Both the position numbers and the translations under genes were made by a program. Positions 45,957 through 54,960 of a DNA stretch of 64,000 nt are shown here, piece by piece (position 1 is the first letter of the stretch; every line of letters starts with the position of its first letter). The notes beneath the pieces were generated by a model. It worked only from the letters and a program-made list of their open reading frames with translations, ran no database searches and was not told where the DNA came from. The DNA is taken from NCBI GenBank assembly GCA_019637685.1, contig JAHBVF010000017.1:62001-126000 (forward strand), written 5' to 3'. The DNA is from Caldilineaceae bacterium. GTDB lineage: Bacteria; Chloroflexota; Anaerolineae; Caldilineales; Caldilineaceae.

Positions 45957-46447
45957 GAACATTCCGCTGCCTAACACCGACCGACTGGCCTGCTGTGCGC
46001 CAGATTTATGCGGAGGGCATTGCCACAGGCGACGCCACCTTTGAACAGCAAGCGCCGGAGTGGGACGAATGGGACGCGGGCAAGCTGGCCCATCCCCGGC
46101 TGGTGGCGGATGTGGACGGCGCTGTCGTCGGCTGGGCCGCGCTCAGCCCCACATCCAAACGGCACGTATACCGGGGTGTGGCCGAGGTGAGCGTCTATGT
46201 GGCCGCGTCTGCCAGAGGCCGGGGCGTAGGCCGGGCACTGCTGGCCGCGCTGGTGGAAACATCCGAGGCCGCGGGTATTTGGACATTGCAGGCAGGCATT
46301 TTTCCAGAGAACGTCGCCAGTGTCCATCTTCACCAACAGGCAGGCTTCCACGTTGTGGGCCGCCGGGAACGGATCGGCCAGATGCACGGCGTCTGGCGAG
46401 ATGTGTTGCTGATGGAACGGCGGAGCAAAAGTGTGGGTATTGGGTGA
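45953..46447 (+). CDS. GNAT acetyltransferase (phosphinothricin acetyltransferase-like)
   Basis: 164 residues from ATG 45953; its start overlaps the stop of the fused gene (ATGA). The fold shows ATFEQQAPEW near the N-terminus, acetyl-CoA loop ARGRGVGRALLAALVE (about 80-95) and the C-terminal NVASVHLHQQAGFHVVGRRE and GVWRDVLLMERR. The Bar/Pat type acetylates the amino group of small amino-acid-like molecules. Substrate here unknown. Confidence 0.92.
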   Translation: MRTFRCLTPTDWPAVRQIYAEGIATGDATFEQQAPEWDEWDAGKLAHPRLVADVDGAVVGWAALSPTSKRHVYRGVAEVSVYVAASARGRGVGRALLAALVETSEAAGIWTLQAGIFPENVASVHLHQQAGFHVVGRRERIGQMHGVWRDVLLMERRSKSVGIG

Positions 46448-46482
46448 TTGTCCCCAATAACCTCCAGCTTCAAGGAGCAGCA

Positions 46483-47082
46483 GTGAACAGAACCCAACAG
46501 AATTTTGTTTTTCCCGATACTCTTCCCCGCCGCGGCAACGCCTTTACCCGCTGGCTGGGACAGACATTTCTGCGCTTGTGCGGCTGGGGCTATCAGGTTG
46601 AGTTTCCCCACACCGGGAAATTTGTGATTGCCGGCGCCCCCCATACGTCCAACTGGGACGCGGTGTGGGCGATTGCTTTCATTGTCGCCACCGGCCTGGA
46701 AATTCACTTTATGGCCAAGGCAGAGGCATTCCCGGCCTGGGCCAGTTGGCTTTTGCGCAGCGTGGGCGGTATCCCCGTCAACCGGCAAAGCCCGGAAAAT
46801 CTGGTGGAGCAAATGGTGTCTGAATTTCGCAGCCGGGACAAATTTGTGCTGGTGGTGGCCCCAGAAGGAACCCGCAAAAAGGTCGAGCGCTGGAAGAGCG
46901 GCTTTTATCGGATTGCCACTGCCGCCAATGTGCCAATTGTGTTGGCCTATCTCGACTATCCCAAGCGGATTGTGGGGATAGGCCCCACATTTGAGATAAC
47001 CGGCGCAATGGAGGACGACATCGCGGCCATGCGCGCCTATCTGGAAACCCATATCACACCCCGCCACCCGGACAGGGTTTAG
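46483..47082 (+). CDS. 1-acyl-sn-glycerol-3-phosphate acyltransferase-like (PlsC)
   Basis: 199 residues from GTG 46483, preceded by CAAGGAG 6 bases before. Although the frame is open further upstream, homology begins here. HX4D motif in APHTSNWD (about residue 53) and PEGTR (about 127), both needed for acyl transfer, are present. The membrane-associated enzyme family makes phosphatidic acid. It lies 35 bases after the acetyltransferase gene, so the two are likely co-transcribed. A short member of the family. Confidence 0.88.
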   Translation: MNRTQQNFVFPDTLPRRGNAFTRWLGQTFLRLCGWGYQVEFPHTGKFVIAGAPHTSNWDAVWAIAFIVATGLEIHFMAKAEAFPAWASWLLRSVGGIPVNRQSPENLVEQMVSEFRSRDKFVLVVAPEGTRKKVERWKSGFYRIATAANVPIVLAYLDYPKRIVGIGPTFEITGAMEDDIAAMRAYLETHITPRHPDRV

Positions 47083-47105
47083 TATCACAGGGAAATAGGA
47101 GAAGG

Positions 47106-48131
47106 ATGACAAAAACAACTGCCCCTTCCGCAGCAGATTGGAACCGACTCTATGAATTGATGGCGCAGGTCAAAGCGCTGGCTCCGTGGCAATGGATGTA
47201 CGAATCGGATGTCTTTGTCGTGCGTGATCCCCAATCCCATGAATACTATTTCGTCAGTGTGATGGGCAATCTGGGCGAGCATCTCTGTGTTGCCGTCTAT
47301 CTGGGCATGCGCGCCTATACACGGCTGCTGGAATTTGCCGCGGCCGGCGGTGCGCGGGGCACGGGCGAGGAACTGTTGGAAATCCGCCATTTGCAGGCGT
47401 CTTTCGAGGATCGGGAGCAACTCACGGCCCAGGACCGGGACACCATCAAGGAATTGGGATTGAAGTTCCGGGGGAAGATGGCCTGGCCCCTCTTTCGCAG
47501 CTATTTGGCAGGCTATGCTCCCTGGCATCTCAATGCAGAAGAGGCCCGCATTTTACGCCTGGCCCTGGAACAGTTGCTGGATGTTGCCACCCGCTTTGAA
47601 GCAGACGAAGTCGACATCCCCGATGACAATAAACGCTTTCTGGTGCGGGTGCAGGACGAGAAGGGCGAGTGGACGGACCAGGTGATGCCCGTGCCGCCGC
47701 CCGCGCCCGAATCCATCTCTGTCGATATACTCGCGGCAAAGGCGGAATCTGTGCGCAGACTGCGACGCAGCCGCAATATCTTTGAAGCGGACCTGTTGAT
47801 GATGCCGGGGACAGTGGGGGAGCGGGGAGAGCGTCCCCAATTCGCCTATATTTTTTTGGTGGTGGACAGCCAAAGTGGAATGATTCTGGCCGGGGAAACG
47901 CTGCACGTAACGTCCACCTTTGGGGAAATGCTTGCCAGAATTCCAGAACTGATGGTGGATATTTGCTTGAAAATGCAGGGTGTGCCGGGGGAAATCCACG
48001 TGAACAACGAACGGCTGGAATGGCTGCTCTCGTCCCTCAGTTCGCTGATGGACTGCAAAATCAAACAGACGGGTCGACTACGCGCATTGGAAACGGCCCG
48101 CCACGCAATGCTGCAATTCTTTATGCACTAG
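47106..48131 (+). CDS. Uncharacterised protein (DUF7309/DUF6930-like)
   Basis: 341 residues from ATG 47106, with TAGGAGAAGG upstream. An N-terminal domain (WMYESDVFVVRDPQSHEYYFVSVMGNLGEHLCVAVYLG) and a C-terminal domain (VDSQSGMILAGETL, VPGEIHVNNERLEWLL) are seen; I recall these as DUF7309 and DUF6930 but the labels are from memory. No catalytic motif or membrane segment. Predicted cytosolic. It lies 23 bases after the acyltransferase. Function unknown. Confidence 0.82.
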   Translation: MTKTTAPSAADWNRLYELMAQVKALAPWQWMYESDVFVVRDPQSHEYYFVSVMGNLGEHLCVAVYLGMRAYTRLLEFAAAGGARGTGEELLEIRHLQASFEDREQLTAQDRDTIKELGLKFRGKMAWPLFRSYLAGYAPWHLNAEEARILRLALEQLLDVATRFEADEVDIPDDNKRFLVRVQDEKGEWTDQVMPVPPPAPESISVDILAAKAESVRRLRRSRNIFEADLLMMPGTVGERGERPQFAYIFLVVDSQSGMILAGETLHVTSTFGEMLARIPELMVDICLKMQGVPGEIHVNNERLEWLLSSLSSLMDCKIKQTGRLRALETARHAMLQFFMH

Positions 48132-48150
48132 CCAGACCGGCGAACAGCCC

Positions 48151-48366
48151 TTATGCGTTTCCTCGTTTGGCCCGGACAAATTCCTGGCGCAGTTCCGCGG
48201 CCTTGGCCTCTTCGGCCCGACGCCCTTCGTCCAGCGCCTTGTCCAGCCGGGATTGATAGGTGACATCCAGACGGCTGCCCTGGGCTGGGCCAAGCAGATA
48301 GCCAATCACCGCGCCCAATGCCGCCCCGACCAACGCACCGAAAATAAAATTCTCTGATTTTCCCAT
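48151..48366 (-). CDS. Small YtxH-like membrane protein
   Basis: 71 residues: a Gly/Ala-rich membrane helix (FIFGALVGAALGAVIGYLLG), then a charged helical tail (LDKALDEGRRAEEAKAAELRQEFVRAKR). Layout fits the YtxH family. No known reaction. It lies between the DUF gene and the ECF operon, on the opposite strand to the former. Confidence 0.82.
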   Translation of the reverse strand: MGKSENFIFGALVGAALGAVIGYLLGPAQGSRLDVTYQSRLDKALDEGRRAEEAKAAELRQEFVRAKRGNA

Positions 48367-48424
48367 TTGTCTTCCCTCTGTCTGCTATTTCGTTTTGGCT
48401 GACAATCTATTCCATCGCGCTCGG

Positions 48425-48958
48425 CTACGCGGCGATTTCCGTGGGATCCACCGGGCGGTGGGTGTAACGCCAAATGATAGCGGCGATTGCTATCAAAACC
48501 GGCACACCAGCCGCAATCTGCCAGAACCAGGGCGAGTTGATCTCCATACGTTCCAGAAGGGTGCGGTCCACCACCCCGCGCTCGAAGATGGGGTGGGCAA
48601 AGATACGTCGTTGCGCGGCCTGCTGACGATGGGTGGAGAGCAGCGCTTGCCGCAATTCTTTGCGGAACTTCGGCGCGGGCTGGTGGGGACAGATCGCCAG
48701 CACCACTTCTTCTGCCAACTGGGCCAATTCGGCCACATCTTCGCCCCCGGCAACTGTTCTGGATGTCGGGGCGTCCAACTCTGTTTGCCCAGCCAATAGC
48801 CCCTGGGCATGGATATCCAGCCAGTCAGCGGGATCCGCTACATCGTCTGCGTTGGCGGTTGATGTGTTCCAGACAAACCAGACCGGTGAAATCCGTTCTG
48901 CCAGTGCAGCGGTCCACTGCCACTGGCTGTCGGTTTCGTTGCTATTCCTCCACCCCAT
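48425..48958 (-). CDS. Membrane protein, probable partner of ECF sigma factor
   Basis: 177 residues from ATG 48958, with GAAAGGAAGG upstream, overlapping the sigma gene by 17 bases. Soluble N-terminal half of no clear family, then FRKELRQALLSTH and a C-terminal transmembrane helix (WFWQIAAGVPVLIAIAAIIWRY). The overlap with the sigma gene and the single helix are what one expects of an anti-sigma, but no zinc-binding HxxxCxxC motif is seen. An anti-sigma role is inferred. Confidence 0.7.
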   Translation of the reverse strand: MGWRNSNETDSQWQWTAALAERISPVWFVWNTSTANADDVADPADWLDIHAQGLLAGQTELDAPTSRTVAGGEDVAELAQLAEEVVLAICPHQPAPKFRKELRQALLSTHRQQAAQRRIFAHPIFERGVVDRTLLERMEINSPWFWQIAAGVPVLIAIAAIIWRYTHRPVDPTEIAA

Positions 48959-49619
48959 CGCGGCCTTCCTTTCCCCAGGCATAGCCCTTTAATTCTTTGC
49001 GCAGCGCGGCCAATGTGCGAAAATAGAGAGATTTGATCGCGCCCTCGCTTTTGTCCATCAGATCACCGATCTCCACATTGGAGAGCCGGTTGCCAAATTT
49101 GTAGATCAGCAGGTCCCGGCGTTCAGCAGGCAGCCGTTCAATGGCTTCCCACAGCGTTTCGTGGTCCTCTGTCCGTTCGATCACAGCCTCTGGCTGGTCC
49201 CGCTGTTGCCCCCGCAGTTCCACCACATCTAAAGGCACAAACTGACGACGGCTGTGATCCCGGTGATAATTGGCGACCAGATTGTGGGCGATCCGATAGA
49301 GCCAGGCAGAGAAGGGCAACCCCCGATCCTCGTAGCTGTCCAATTTGGCCAAGGCTCTGTAAAAAGTGCGGGCGGTCAGGTCCTCGGCTTCCTGGCCGTT
49401 GTGAACCCGGTTGTAAATATAGCTGTAGATGCGGTCCACATAGCGTTCATAGAGGATGCCGAAAGCGTTGGCGTCTTGCTTGGCCTGATCAACCAGCAGA
49501 GCCTCTGCCACCCGCGGGGACGCAACCGGCTCGCCGCTTTCCGGCGTGCTGTCTTTCTGCCATTCGGTGGCCACTGGCCTCTCGTTGTCCTCATCCATCA
49601 GACGCTGGTTGTATGTCAC
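48942..49619 (-). CDS. ECF RNA polymerase sigma factor
   Basis: 225 residues. GTG 49619 is preferred (AAAGGTG upstream); ATG 49598 is an alternative. The first ~40 residues are poorly conserved. Region 2: ILYERYVDRIYSYIYNRVHNGQEAEDLTARTFYRALAKL and FSAWLYRIAHNLVANYHRDHS; region 4: ERRDLLIYKFGNRLSNVEIGDLMDKSEGAIKSLYFRTLAALRKEL. Upstream of, and overlapping, the candidate membrane partner. Confidence 0.95.
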   Translation of the reverse strand: MTYNQRLMDEDNERPVATEWQKDSTPESGEPVASPRVAEALLVDQAKQDANAFGILYERYVDRIYSYIYNRVHNGQEAEDLTARTFYRALAKLDSYEDRGLPFSAWLYRIAHNLVANYHRDHSRRQFVPLDVVELRGQQRDQPEAVIERTEDHETLWEAIERLPAERRDLLIYKFGNRLSNVEIGDLMDKSEGAIKSLYFRTLAALRKELKGYAWGKEGRDGVEE

Positions 49620-49815
49620 AGATCAGAACACCTTTGGGGCCAAATGGTTACGGATTGGCTCTCAGTCAAAACACCCAATTACACATCCCATTATAGGCAC
49701 AGGCGCTCGTTCTGGGCAAGCGCACACCCACACTCTTTGTGAGGGGTGTAAGTATATCGTACAATAGAACCGAACAATAGAGGCGTATTTCCAACCCTAT
49801 GCTCAGGAAAATCAA

Positions 49816-50607
49816 ATGAACGCAACGATTATTGGATTGCTCGCCGTACAACTGATTGTTGTCATCATCGGCCCTCTGCTCCTGGCCCTGTGGATTCGTC
49901 GTCGCTACGGCGCGGCGTGGAGCAGTCTGGGCTGGGGCGCGCTCACCTTTCCCCTCTCCCAGCTTCTGCGCATTCCGCTGCTGCTGGGCACTGCCGCGCT
50001 GGTGAACCCATTGGCCAAGCAATGGGACGCAGAACTGCTCTTTTTGGTCAACTTTGTCGTGTTGACAATTACCTCTGGTCTCTTTGAGGAAGGCGCGCGC
50101 TATCTTATCCTGCGTTGGGCGGCAAAAGGGGTGCGCGATTGGAAAGAGGGGCTGATGTACGGCGCGGGTCACGGCGGCATCGAGGCGATTTTGATTGTGG
50201 GTGGCTCTGCTATCTCCAATATTGTATTGCTGGCAACCGCGGACACAGTGCTGGCCCAGTTGGGGCAGATGGCTCCGGAACAGGCCGCGGCAGCCACAGC
50301 CCAGATCGACGCGGTGCGCGCCCTGACCTGGCTGCCCATTGCCCTCAGCGTCTGGGAACGGGCAACAGCCATCACCCTGCACATTGGCCTCTCGCTGTTG
50401 GTGTTGCTGGGTGTGGTGCGCCGCAACTTCCGTCTGGTGCTGGCCGCGATGCTCATCCACGCCCTTTTCAATGGGGTGGCGCTGATTGTCCTGCGCTATA
50501 CAAATACGCTGACCGTAGAGATTGCGCTGACAGTTGTCGCCCTGCTTCCTCTCTACTTTATCTGGCGTTTACGACCCCTGCTGGACGGCCCCGTGCCAAA
50601 TGTTTGA
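49816..50607 (+). CDS. YhfC-family intramembrane metalloprotease-like protein
   Basis: 263 residues with about seven membrane spans. Conserved polar motifs in membrane segments are LFEEGARY (about residue 94), GHGGIEA (about 118) and LIHALFNG (about 215), which fit the YhfC/CPBP-related membrane proteases with a Glu/His metal site. Substrate unknown. It lies divergent from the ECF sigma gene and upstream of dnaN. Confidence 0.85.
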   Translation: MNATIIGLLAVQLIVVIIGPLLLALWIRRRYGAAWSSLGWGALTFPLSQLLRIPLLLGTAALVNPLAKQWDAELLFLVNFVVLTITSGLFEEGARYLILRWAAKGVRDWKEGLMYGAGHGGIEAILIVGGSAISNIVLLATADTVLAQLGQMAPEQAAAATAQIDAVRALTWLPIALSVWERATAITLHIGLSLLVLLGVVRRNFRLVLAAMLIHALFNGVALIVLRYTNTLTVEIALTVVALLPLYFIWRLRPLLDGPVPNV

Positions 50608-50767
50608 TAGGTGGCAAAAGGTTTGTGGCTGTCGGTCCGCTGTGGTATAGTTTTGGGAATCTTACCCCGCCTGATAGGGTGAATTTGTCCGCGCCATCCA
50701 GACCAAAATTCGTATCCATCTGACCAGTCCGCCTTATCCGCGTTCTACACCCCAGAGGAGGCCCGCA

Positions 50768-51982
50768 GTGAAGGTTAGCTGCTTTCAAGAAAATCTCGCC
50801 AAAGGACTTTCCATTGTGGGCCGGGCGGTTTCGTCCCGCAGCACACTGCCCGTGTTGGGCAATATTTTGTTGGAAGCCAAAGACAACCAACTGCGGTTGG
50901 CCGCCACCAATCTGGAGATCGGGATCAACTGTTGGATCGGTGCGCGGGTGGACGACGAAGGCGCGGTCACCGTGCCCGCCCGCCTGCTGGCCGAGTTTGT
51001 CAACAGCCTGCCCGCCGAGCGCATTGATATGGAGCTTTCCGTGCGCACCCAGACCCTCCATCTGCAATGCGCCCGTTACGAGGCCAACATCAAAGGCATC
51101 GACGCCGCCGAATTTCCCATCATCCCCACCGTGGACAACGGCGAAGGGCCAGAAGAGACGGCGGTTGTGTTGGAAGGCAGCACCATTGCCCTGGAGACCG
51201 GCGGTCTGCGCAAGATGATCGATCAGGTGGTCTTTGCCGCGGCCACCGATGAGAGTCGCCCCACCCTGACCGGTGTAGAGGTTTCCTTCAAAGGCGGGCG
51301 ATTGGCTATGGCCGCCACCGACGGCTACCGGCTCAGCGTGCGCAGTGTGGAGTTGGAGCAGCCCTTTGCCGAGGATATGACTGTGATTGTGCCTGCCCGC
51401 AGTCTGGGCGAACTGGGCCGGGTGATCGCGGACGCCGACGACGAAAAACCGGTACAGGTGACTGTGACCCAGGCGCGCAACCAGATTCTTTTCCGGGTCT
51501 GGGGCAAAGGCACAGAAAGTCGGGGCGCGTTCCACCAGGTGGATGTGGTGAGCCAGCTCATCGATGCCCGCTATCCCGACTACCGGGCTATCATCCCCAA
51601 GACCCACACCACCCGCACCGTCGTGCCCACCGATTCACTCCTGCAGGCCGTGAAAGTGGCCCATCTCTTTGCCCGGGACAACGCCAATATCGTACGGTTG
51701 GGCATTCAGCCCGGCAACGGCGACGGGCCAGGCACTCTGCAACTGGCCGCGGTCAGCACGGAAATAGGCGACAACGTGAATCAACTGGACGCGATGGTAG
51801 AGGGCGATGATCTGGAGATCACCTTCAACGCCCGCTATCTCATCGACGTGCTCAGCCAGATCAGCGAACCCCAGGTGGTGATCGAGACCACCCAATCCAA
51901 CCGGCCCGGCACAATTCGCCCGGTGGGGATGGGCACAGAAGAATTTTTGCATGTGGTCATGCCCATGCATCCGCCGAAATAG
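50768..51982 (+). CDS. dnaN: DNA polymerase III beta subunit (sliding clamp)
   Basis: 404 residues from GTG 50768, with GAGGAGG upstream. Three-domain clamp with features such as RSTLPVLGNILLEA, ATDGYRLSVR, DYRAIIPKTH and the C-terminal VVMPMHPPK; the closing residues resemble the usual MPMR end. It encircles DNA and tethers polymerase III. No dnaA, recF or gyrB adjoins, so this locus is apart from the usual replication-origin block. A terminator follows. Confidence 0.97.
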   Translation: MKVSCFQENLAKGLSIVGRAVSSRSTLPVLGNILLEAKDNQLRLAATNLEIGINCWIGARVDDEGAVTVPARLLAEFVNSLPAERIDMELSVRTQTLHLQCARYEANIKGIDAAEFPIIPTVDNGEGPEETAVVLEGSTIALETGGLRKMIDQVVFAAATDESRPTLTGVEVSFKGGRLAMAATDGYRLSVRSVELEQPFAEDMTVIVPARSLGELGRVIADADDEKPVQVTVTQARNQILFRVWGKGTESRGAFHQVDVVSQLIDARYPDYRAIIPKTHTTRTVVPTDSLLQAVKVAHLFARDNANIVRLGIQPGNGDGPGTLQLAAVSTEIGDNVNQLDAMVEGDDLEITFNARYLIDVLSQISEPQVVIETTQSNRPGTIRPVGMGTEEFLHVVMPMHPPK

Positions 51983-52032
51983 ACAGGGCGTGCCCTCGTG
52001 AATGATCCGAGGCCGCCCTTGCATAGCGAGAT

Positions 52033-52090
52033 GTGAAACGTGAAACGTGAGCAGTCCTGATGGCTCCTGCGTTTCACGTTTCACGTTTTT
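52033..52090 (+). terminator. Terminator after dnaN
   Basis: A perfect 15-bp stem (gtgaaacgtgaaacg and its complement), then GTTTTT. Confidence 0.8.
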
Positions 52091-52130
52091 GACCAGTCAA
52101 CCAATCATCCAATCAACCATTTGAGACAGA

Positions 52131-52640
52131 ATGAGCGCACAGGAACACAAAGAACAGGCCGCGGCCAGCCAGCAGAGCGTTGCCATTGCCATTGTCACCG
52201 TCAGCGACACCCGCACGGAAGAAACCGACCGCAGCGGGCAGACCATCCGCGCCCTGGCCGAGGAAGCGGGCCATCGCATCGTTGATTATCGCATTGTCAA
52301 AGACGAGCCGGTGCAGGTGCAGGCCGCGCTGGAAGAGTTCAGCGCGGGGGAGGCCCAAATGATAATCTTCAACGGGGGCACAGGCGTCAGCCGCCGGGAC
52401 CAGACCTACGATGTGCTGGCCCGCGCTCTGGAAAAAGAACTGCCCGGCTTTGGCGAGCTTTTCCGTATGTTGAGCTACGCTGAGATTAAATCAGCCGCAA
52501 TGATGAGCCGGGCTACTGCCGGCATCTATCGGGGCTGTGCGGTGGTCAGCATCCCCGGCTCCACCAATGCCGTCAAACTGGCAATGGACCAACTCATCCT
52601 GCCAGAAATTCGTCACCTGGCCTGGGAGATGACCCGATGA
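52131..52640 (+). CDS. moaB: Molybdopterin biosynthesis protein MoaB/MogA
   Basis: 169 residues. MoaB/MogA fold with [28 protein letters not shown] (about residue 81) and [13 protein letters not shown]. The family adenylates molybdopterin or binds it. Overlaps the cofE gene by 4 bases (ATGA), so it is translated together with it. Fits with the two molybdenum hydroxylase loci in this window. Confidence 0.95.
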   Translation: MSAQEHKEQAAASQQSVAIAIVTVSDTRTEETDRSGQTIRALAEEAGHRIVDYRIVKDEPVQVQAALEEFSAGEAQMIIFNGGTGVSRRDQTYDVLARALEKELPGFGELFRMLSYAEIKSAAMMSRATAGIYRGCAVVSIPGSTNAVKLAMDQLILPEIRHLAWEMTR

Positions 52641-53407
52641 ATGAGCAGATGACTCTCTTTTCTGTGCCCGGCCTGCCGCTGATTCACCCCGGCGACGACC
52701 TGGCCCAACTGATTGTGGCAAAGATGGACGCGGCCGGTCAACAATTGCAATCCGGCGATATTTTGGTGATAGCCCAGAAAGTGGTGAGCAAAGCCGAAAA
52801 CAGACTGGTGCGCCTTTCTGGGGTGACGCCGGACGAGCAGGCGCTGGAACTGGCCGAGATCACCGGCAAAGACCCCCGCATTGTCCAGGTGATTTTGGAT
52901 GACAGCAACGAAGTGGTGCGGGCGCGGCGGGGGCTGCTGATTGTAGAGCAGAAGAGCGGCTGGGTCTGCGCCCACGCCGGTATGGACCGCTCGAATGTAC
53001 AGGCGGTGGACGGAGAAGAGATCGTAGCCCTGCTGCCCGAAGATTCGGACGCCAGCGCGGCCCGGCTGCGCGGCCGTCTGGCTGAACTGACCGGCGCCGA
53101 AGTAGCCGTTCTCATCAGCGACAGCCACGGACGCCCCTGGAAATTCGGCACAATGGGGGTCTGCATCGGCTGCGCGGGCATCCCGCCCCTGTGGAACCAG
53201 CGGGGCCTGCCCGATCTGTTCGGCTACGAGCTGGTCGCCAGCGAGGAGTGCATTGTGGACGAACTGGCCGGCGCGGCAGCCCTGCTGATGGGCCAGAGCG
53301 CGGAAGGCCGACCGGTTGTCGTCATCCGCGGCTACACGCCGCCGGACCTGCCCGCCGCGCCCGCGACAGTCCTTCAACGCCCCAAAGAGTTCGATGTTTT
53401 CCGCTGA
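52637..53407 (+). CDS. cofE: Coenzyme F420-0:L-glutamate ligase-like protein
   Basis: 256 residues. The CofE fold shows [22 protein letters not shown] (about residue 39-60), [10 protein letters not shown], and [24 protein letters not shown] (about 158). Adds glutamate to F420-0. Other F420 genes are not in this window, and CofE-like proteins with other roles exist, so the pathway is inferred. The pairing with moaB is unusual, but the two are co-translated. Confidence 0.92.
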   Translation: MNEQMTLFSVPGLPLIHPGDDLAQLIVAKMDAAGQQLQSGDILVIAQKVVSKAENRLVRLSGVTPDEQALELAEITGKDPRIVQVILDDSNEVVRARRGLLIVEQKSGWVCAHAGMDRSNVQAVDGEEIVALLPEDSDASAARLRGRLAELTGAEVAVLISDSHGRPWKFGTMGVCIGCAGIPPLWNQRGLPDLFGYELVASEECIVDELAGAAALLMGQSAEGRPVVVIRGYTPPDLPAAPATVLQRPKEFDVFR

Positions 53408-53497
53408 GTATCGCCCGCGGTTCCGGGAATCGGCCACGCGCACTCCCGAATCGGCGTCTATTTCTGGTCGATCCCCGGAATCAAATCTGCGCTGTGC

Positions 53498-53525
53498 TTG
53501 CGTTTCCCCCCGGCGCGGGTACAAT
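53498..53525 (+). promoter_or_regulatory. Possible promoter for the SsnA-like gene
   Basis: TTGCGT and TACAAT separated by 16 bases, 44 bases before the start codon at 53570. Confidence 0.4.
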
Positions 53526-53569
53526 AGGAGCAATCGCCTGACCGATTGATTCGCCCCCGGAGACCGTCG

Positions 53570-54898
53570 ATGCTCATTCACAACGCCACGCTGCTCACTT
53601 TTGACGACGCCAACCGGGTGGTGGCCGACGGCGCGGTCTGCTACGAAGGCGACACAATTGTGGCTGTGGGCAGCAGCACCGACCTGTTGGCCGCCTATCC
53701 CGCCGCGCCCCGCTGGGACGCGCACGGGCTGGTGCTGATGCCGGGCCAAATCTGCGCCCACACCCATTTCTACGGCGCTTTTGCCCGGGGAATGTACATC
53801 CCTGGCCCAGCGGCCAAAGACTTCCCGGAAATTCTGCAGAAGCTCTGGTGGCCCCTGGACCGGGCGCTGGACCTGGGCGGGGTGGAAAGCTCCGCCGAAG
53901 TCTGTCTGGTGGACGCCATCCGCAACGGCACGACGACGCTCATCGACCACCACGCCAGCCAGACCGCCATCGACGGCAGCCTGGACGCCATCGCCGCAGC
54001 ACTGGACCGCAGCGGTCTGCGCGGCGCACTCTGCTACGAAGTCACGGATCGGGACGGCCCCGACGCCGCGGCCGCGGGCATCCGGGAAAACATCCGTTTC
54101 CAGACTTCACTGCGCAACTCGCCCCTCGCCCCTCGCATCTCCTCCACCTTTGGCCTGCACGCCAGTATGACCCTTTCCGACGAAACCCTGGAGGCCTGCC
54201 GGGCCGAGAGCGATCGTTTCCACGTCCACGTGGCCGAGCACCCCAGCGATGCCTGGGACAGCCTGGCCCGCAGCGGCAAGCGTACCGTCGAGCGGCTGCA
54301 CAGCTTCGATATCACCGGCCCCCAGAGCATCTTTGCCCACTGCATCCACATCGACGCCTGGGAGACCGGCCTGCTGCGGGAGACGGGCACAAATGTCTCC
54401 CACCAGCCCCGTTCTAATATGAACAACGCGGTGGGGGCCGCGGCTGTCCCGGCGATGCTGCGGGGTGGGATGGCGGTCTGTCTGGGCAACGACGGCTTCA
54501 GCAACGATATGTTCGCAGAGATGAAAGTGGCCGATCTACTGCACAAAGTCAGCAGTGGGGACCCCCGCACACTGGGCGCGGACAAAGTGGTGCAGATGGC
54601 TGTCCACAACAACCGGACGCTGGCCGGTCACTTCTTCGACAAACCCCTGGGGTTGCTGGCTCCCGGCGCGTATGCGGACCTGATTTTGCTCGATTACTAC
54701 CCGACCACCCCCCTGCACGCCGAGAATCTGCCCTGGCACATTCTCTTTGGCATCAGCGGCGGCCACGTCCACAGCACAATCTGCCACGGCCAGGTGCTGA
54801 TGAAAAACCGGGAACTGTTGACGCTGGACGAGGAAGCCATCACCGCGCGCAGCCGGGAGCGGGCCGCGGCCACCTGGGAACGGTTCTGGGGCCATTAA
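53570..54898 (+). CDS. Amidohydrolase of the SsnA/chlorohydrolase type
   Basis: 442 residues from ATG 53570; the frame is open from 53546 but the domain starts at MLIHNATLLTFDD. HxH metal motif CAHTHFYGAFARGM (about residue 63-76), HVHVAEHP (about 220), HCIHIDA (about 260) and LGNDGFSNDMF (about 308) are all intact. Best resembles SsnA, an amidohydrolase often found with molybdenum hydroxylase genes; here moaB is nearby. Probable deaminase of a purine- or guanine-like substrate; the exact reaction is unknown. Confidence 0.88.
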   Translation: MLIHNATLLTFDDANRVVADGAVCYEGDTIVAVGSSTDLLAAYPAAPRWDAHGLVLMPGQICAHTHFYGAFARGMYIPGPAAKDFPEILQKLWWPLDRALDLGGVESSAEVCLVDAIRNGTTTLIDHHASQTAIDGSLDAIAAALDRSGLRGALCYEVTDRDGPDAAAAGIRENIRFQTSLRNSPLAPRISSTFGLHASMTLSDETLEACRAESDRFHVHVAEHPSDAWDSLARSGKRTVERLHSFDITGPQSIFAHCIHIDAWETGLLRETGTNVSHQPRSNMNNAVGAAAVPAMLRGGMAVCLGNDGFSNDMFAEMKVADLLHKVSSGDPRTLGADKVVQMAVHNNRTLAGHFFDKPLGLLAPGAYADLILLDYYPTTPLHAENLPWHILFGISGGHVHSTICHGQVLMKNRELLTLDEEAITARSRERAAATWERFWGH

Positions 54899-54940
54899 AG
54901 AAGTTCGACTTTTCGGAAAAAGTCGAAAAGTCGAACTTCT
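54899..54940. repeat. Short palindromic repeat, copy 2
   Basis: Same 15-base arms (agaagttcgactttt and its complement) as at 39050-39082, with a longer loop that contains another gtcgaaaa. Lies directly between the amidohydrolase stop and the next start; may act as a terminator. Confidence 0.75.
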
Positions 54941-54960
54941 TCTGCTGTGAGGAGAAAAGT

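Noticed and set aside
50608-50767. Replication origin upstream of dnaN
   Set aside because: No DnaA-box cluster or A+T-rich unwinding region is seen and dnaA is absent.
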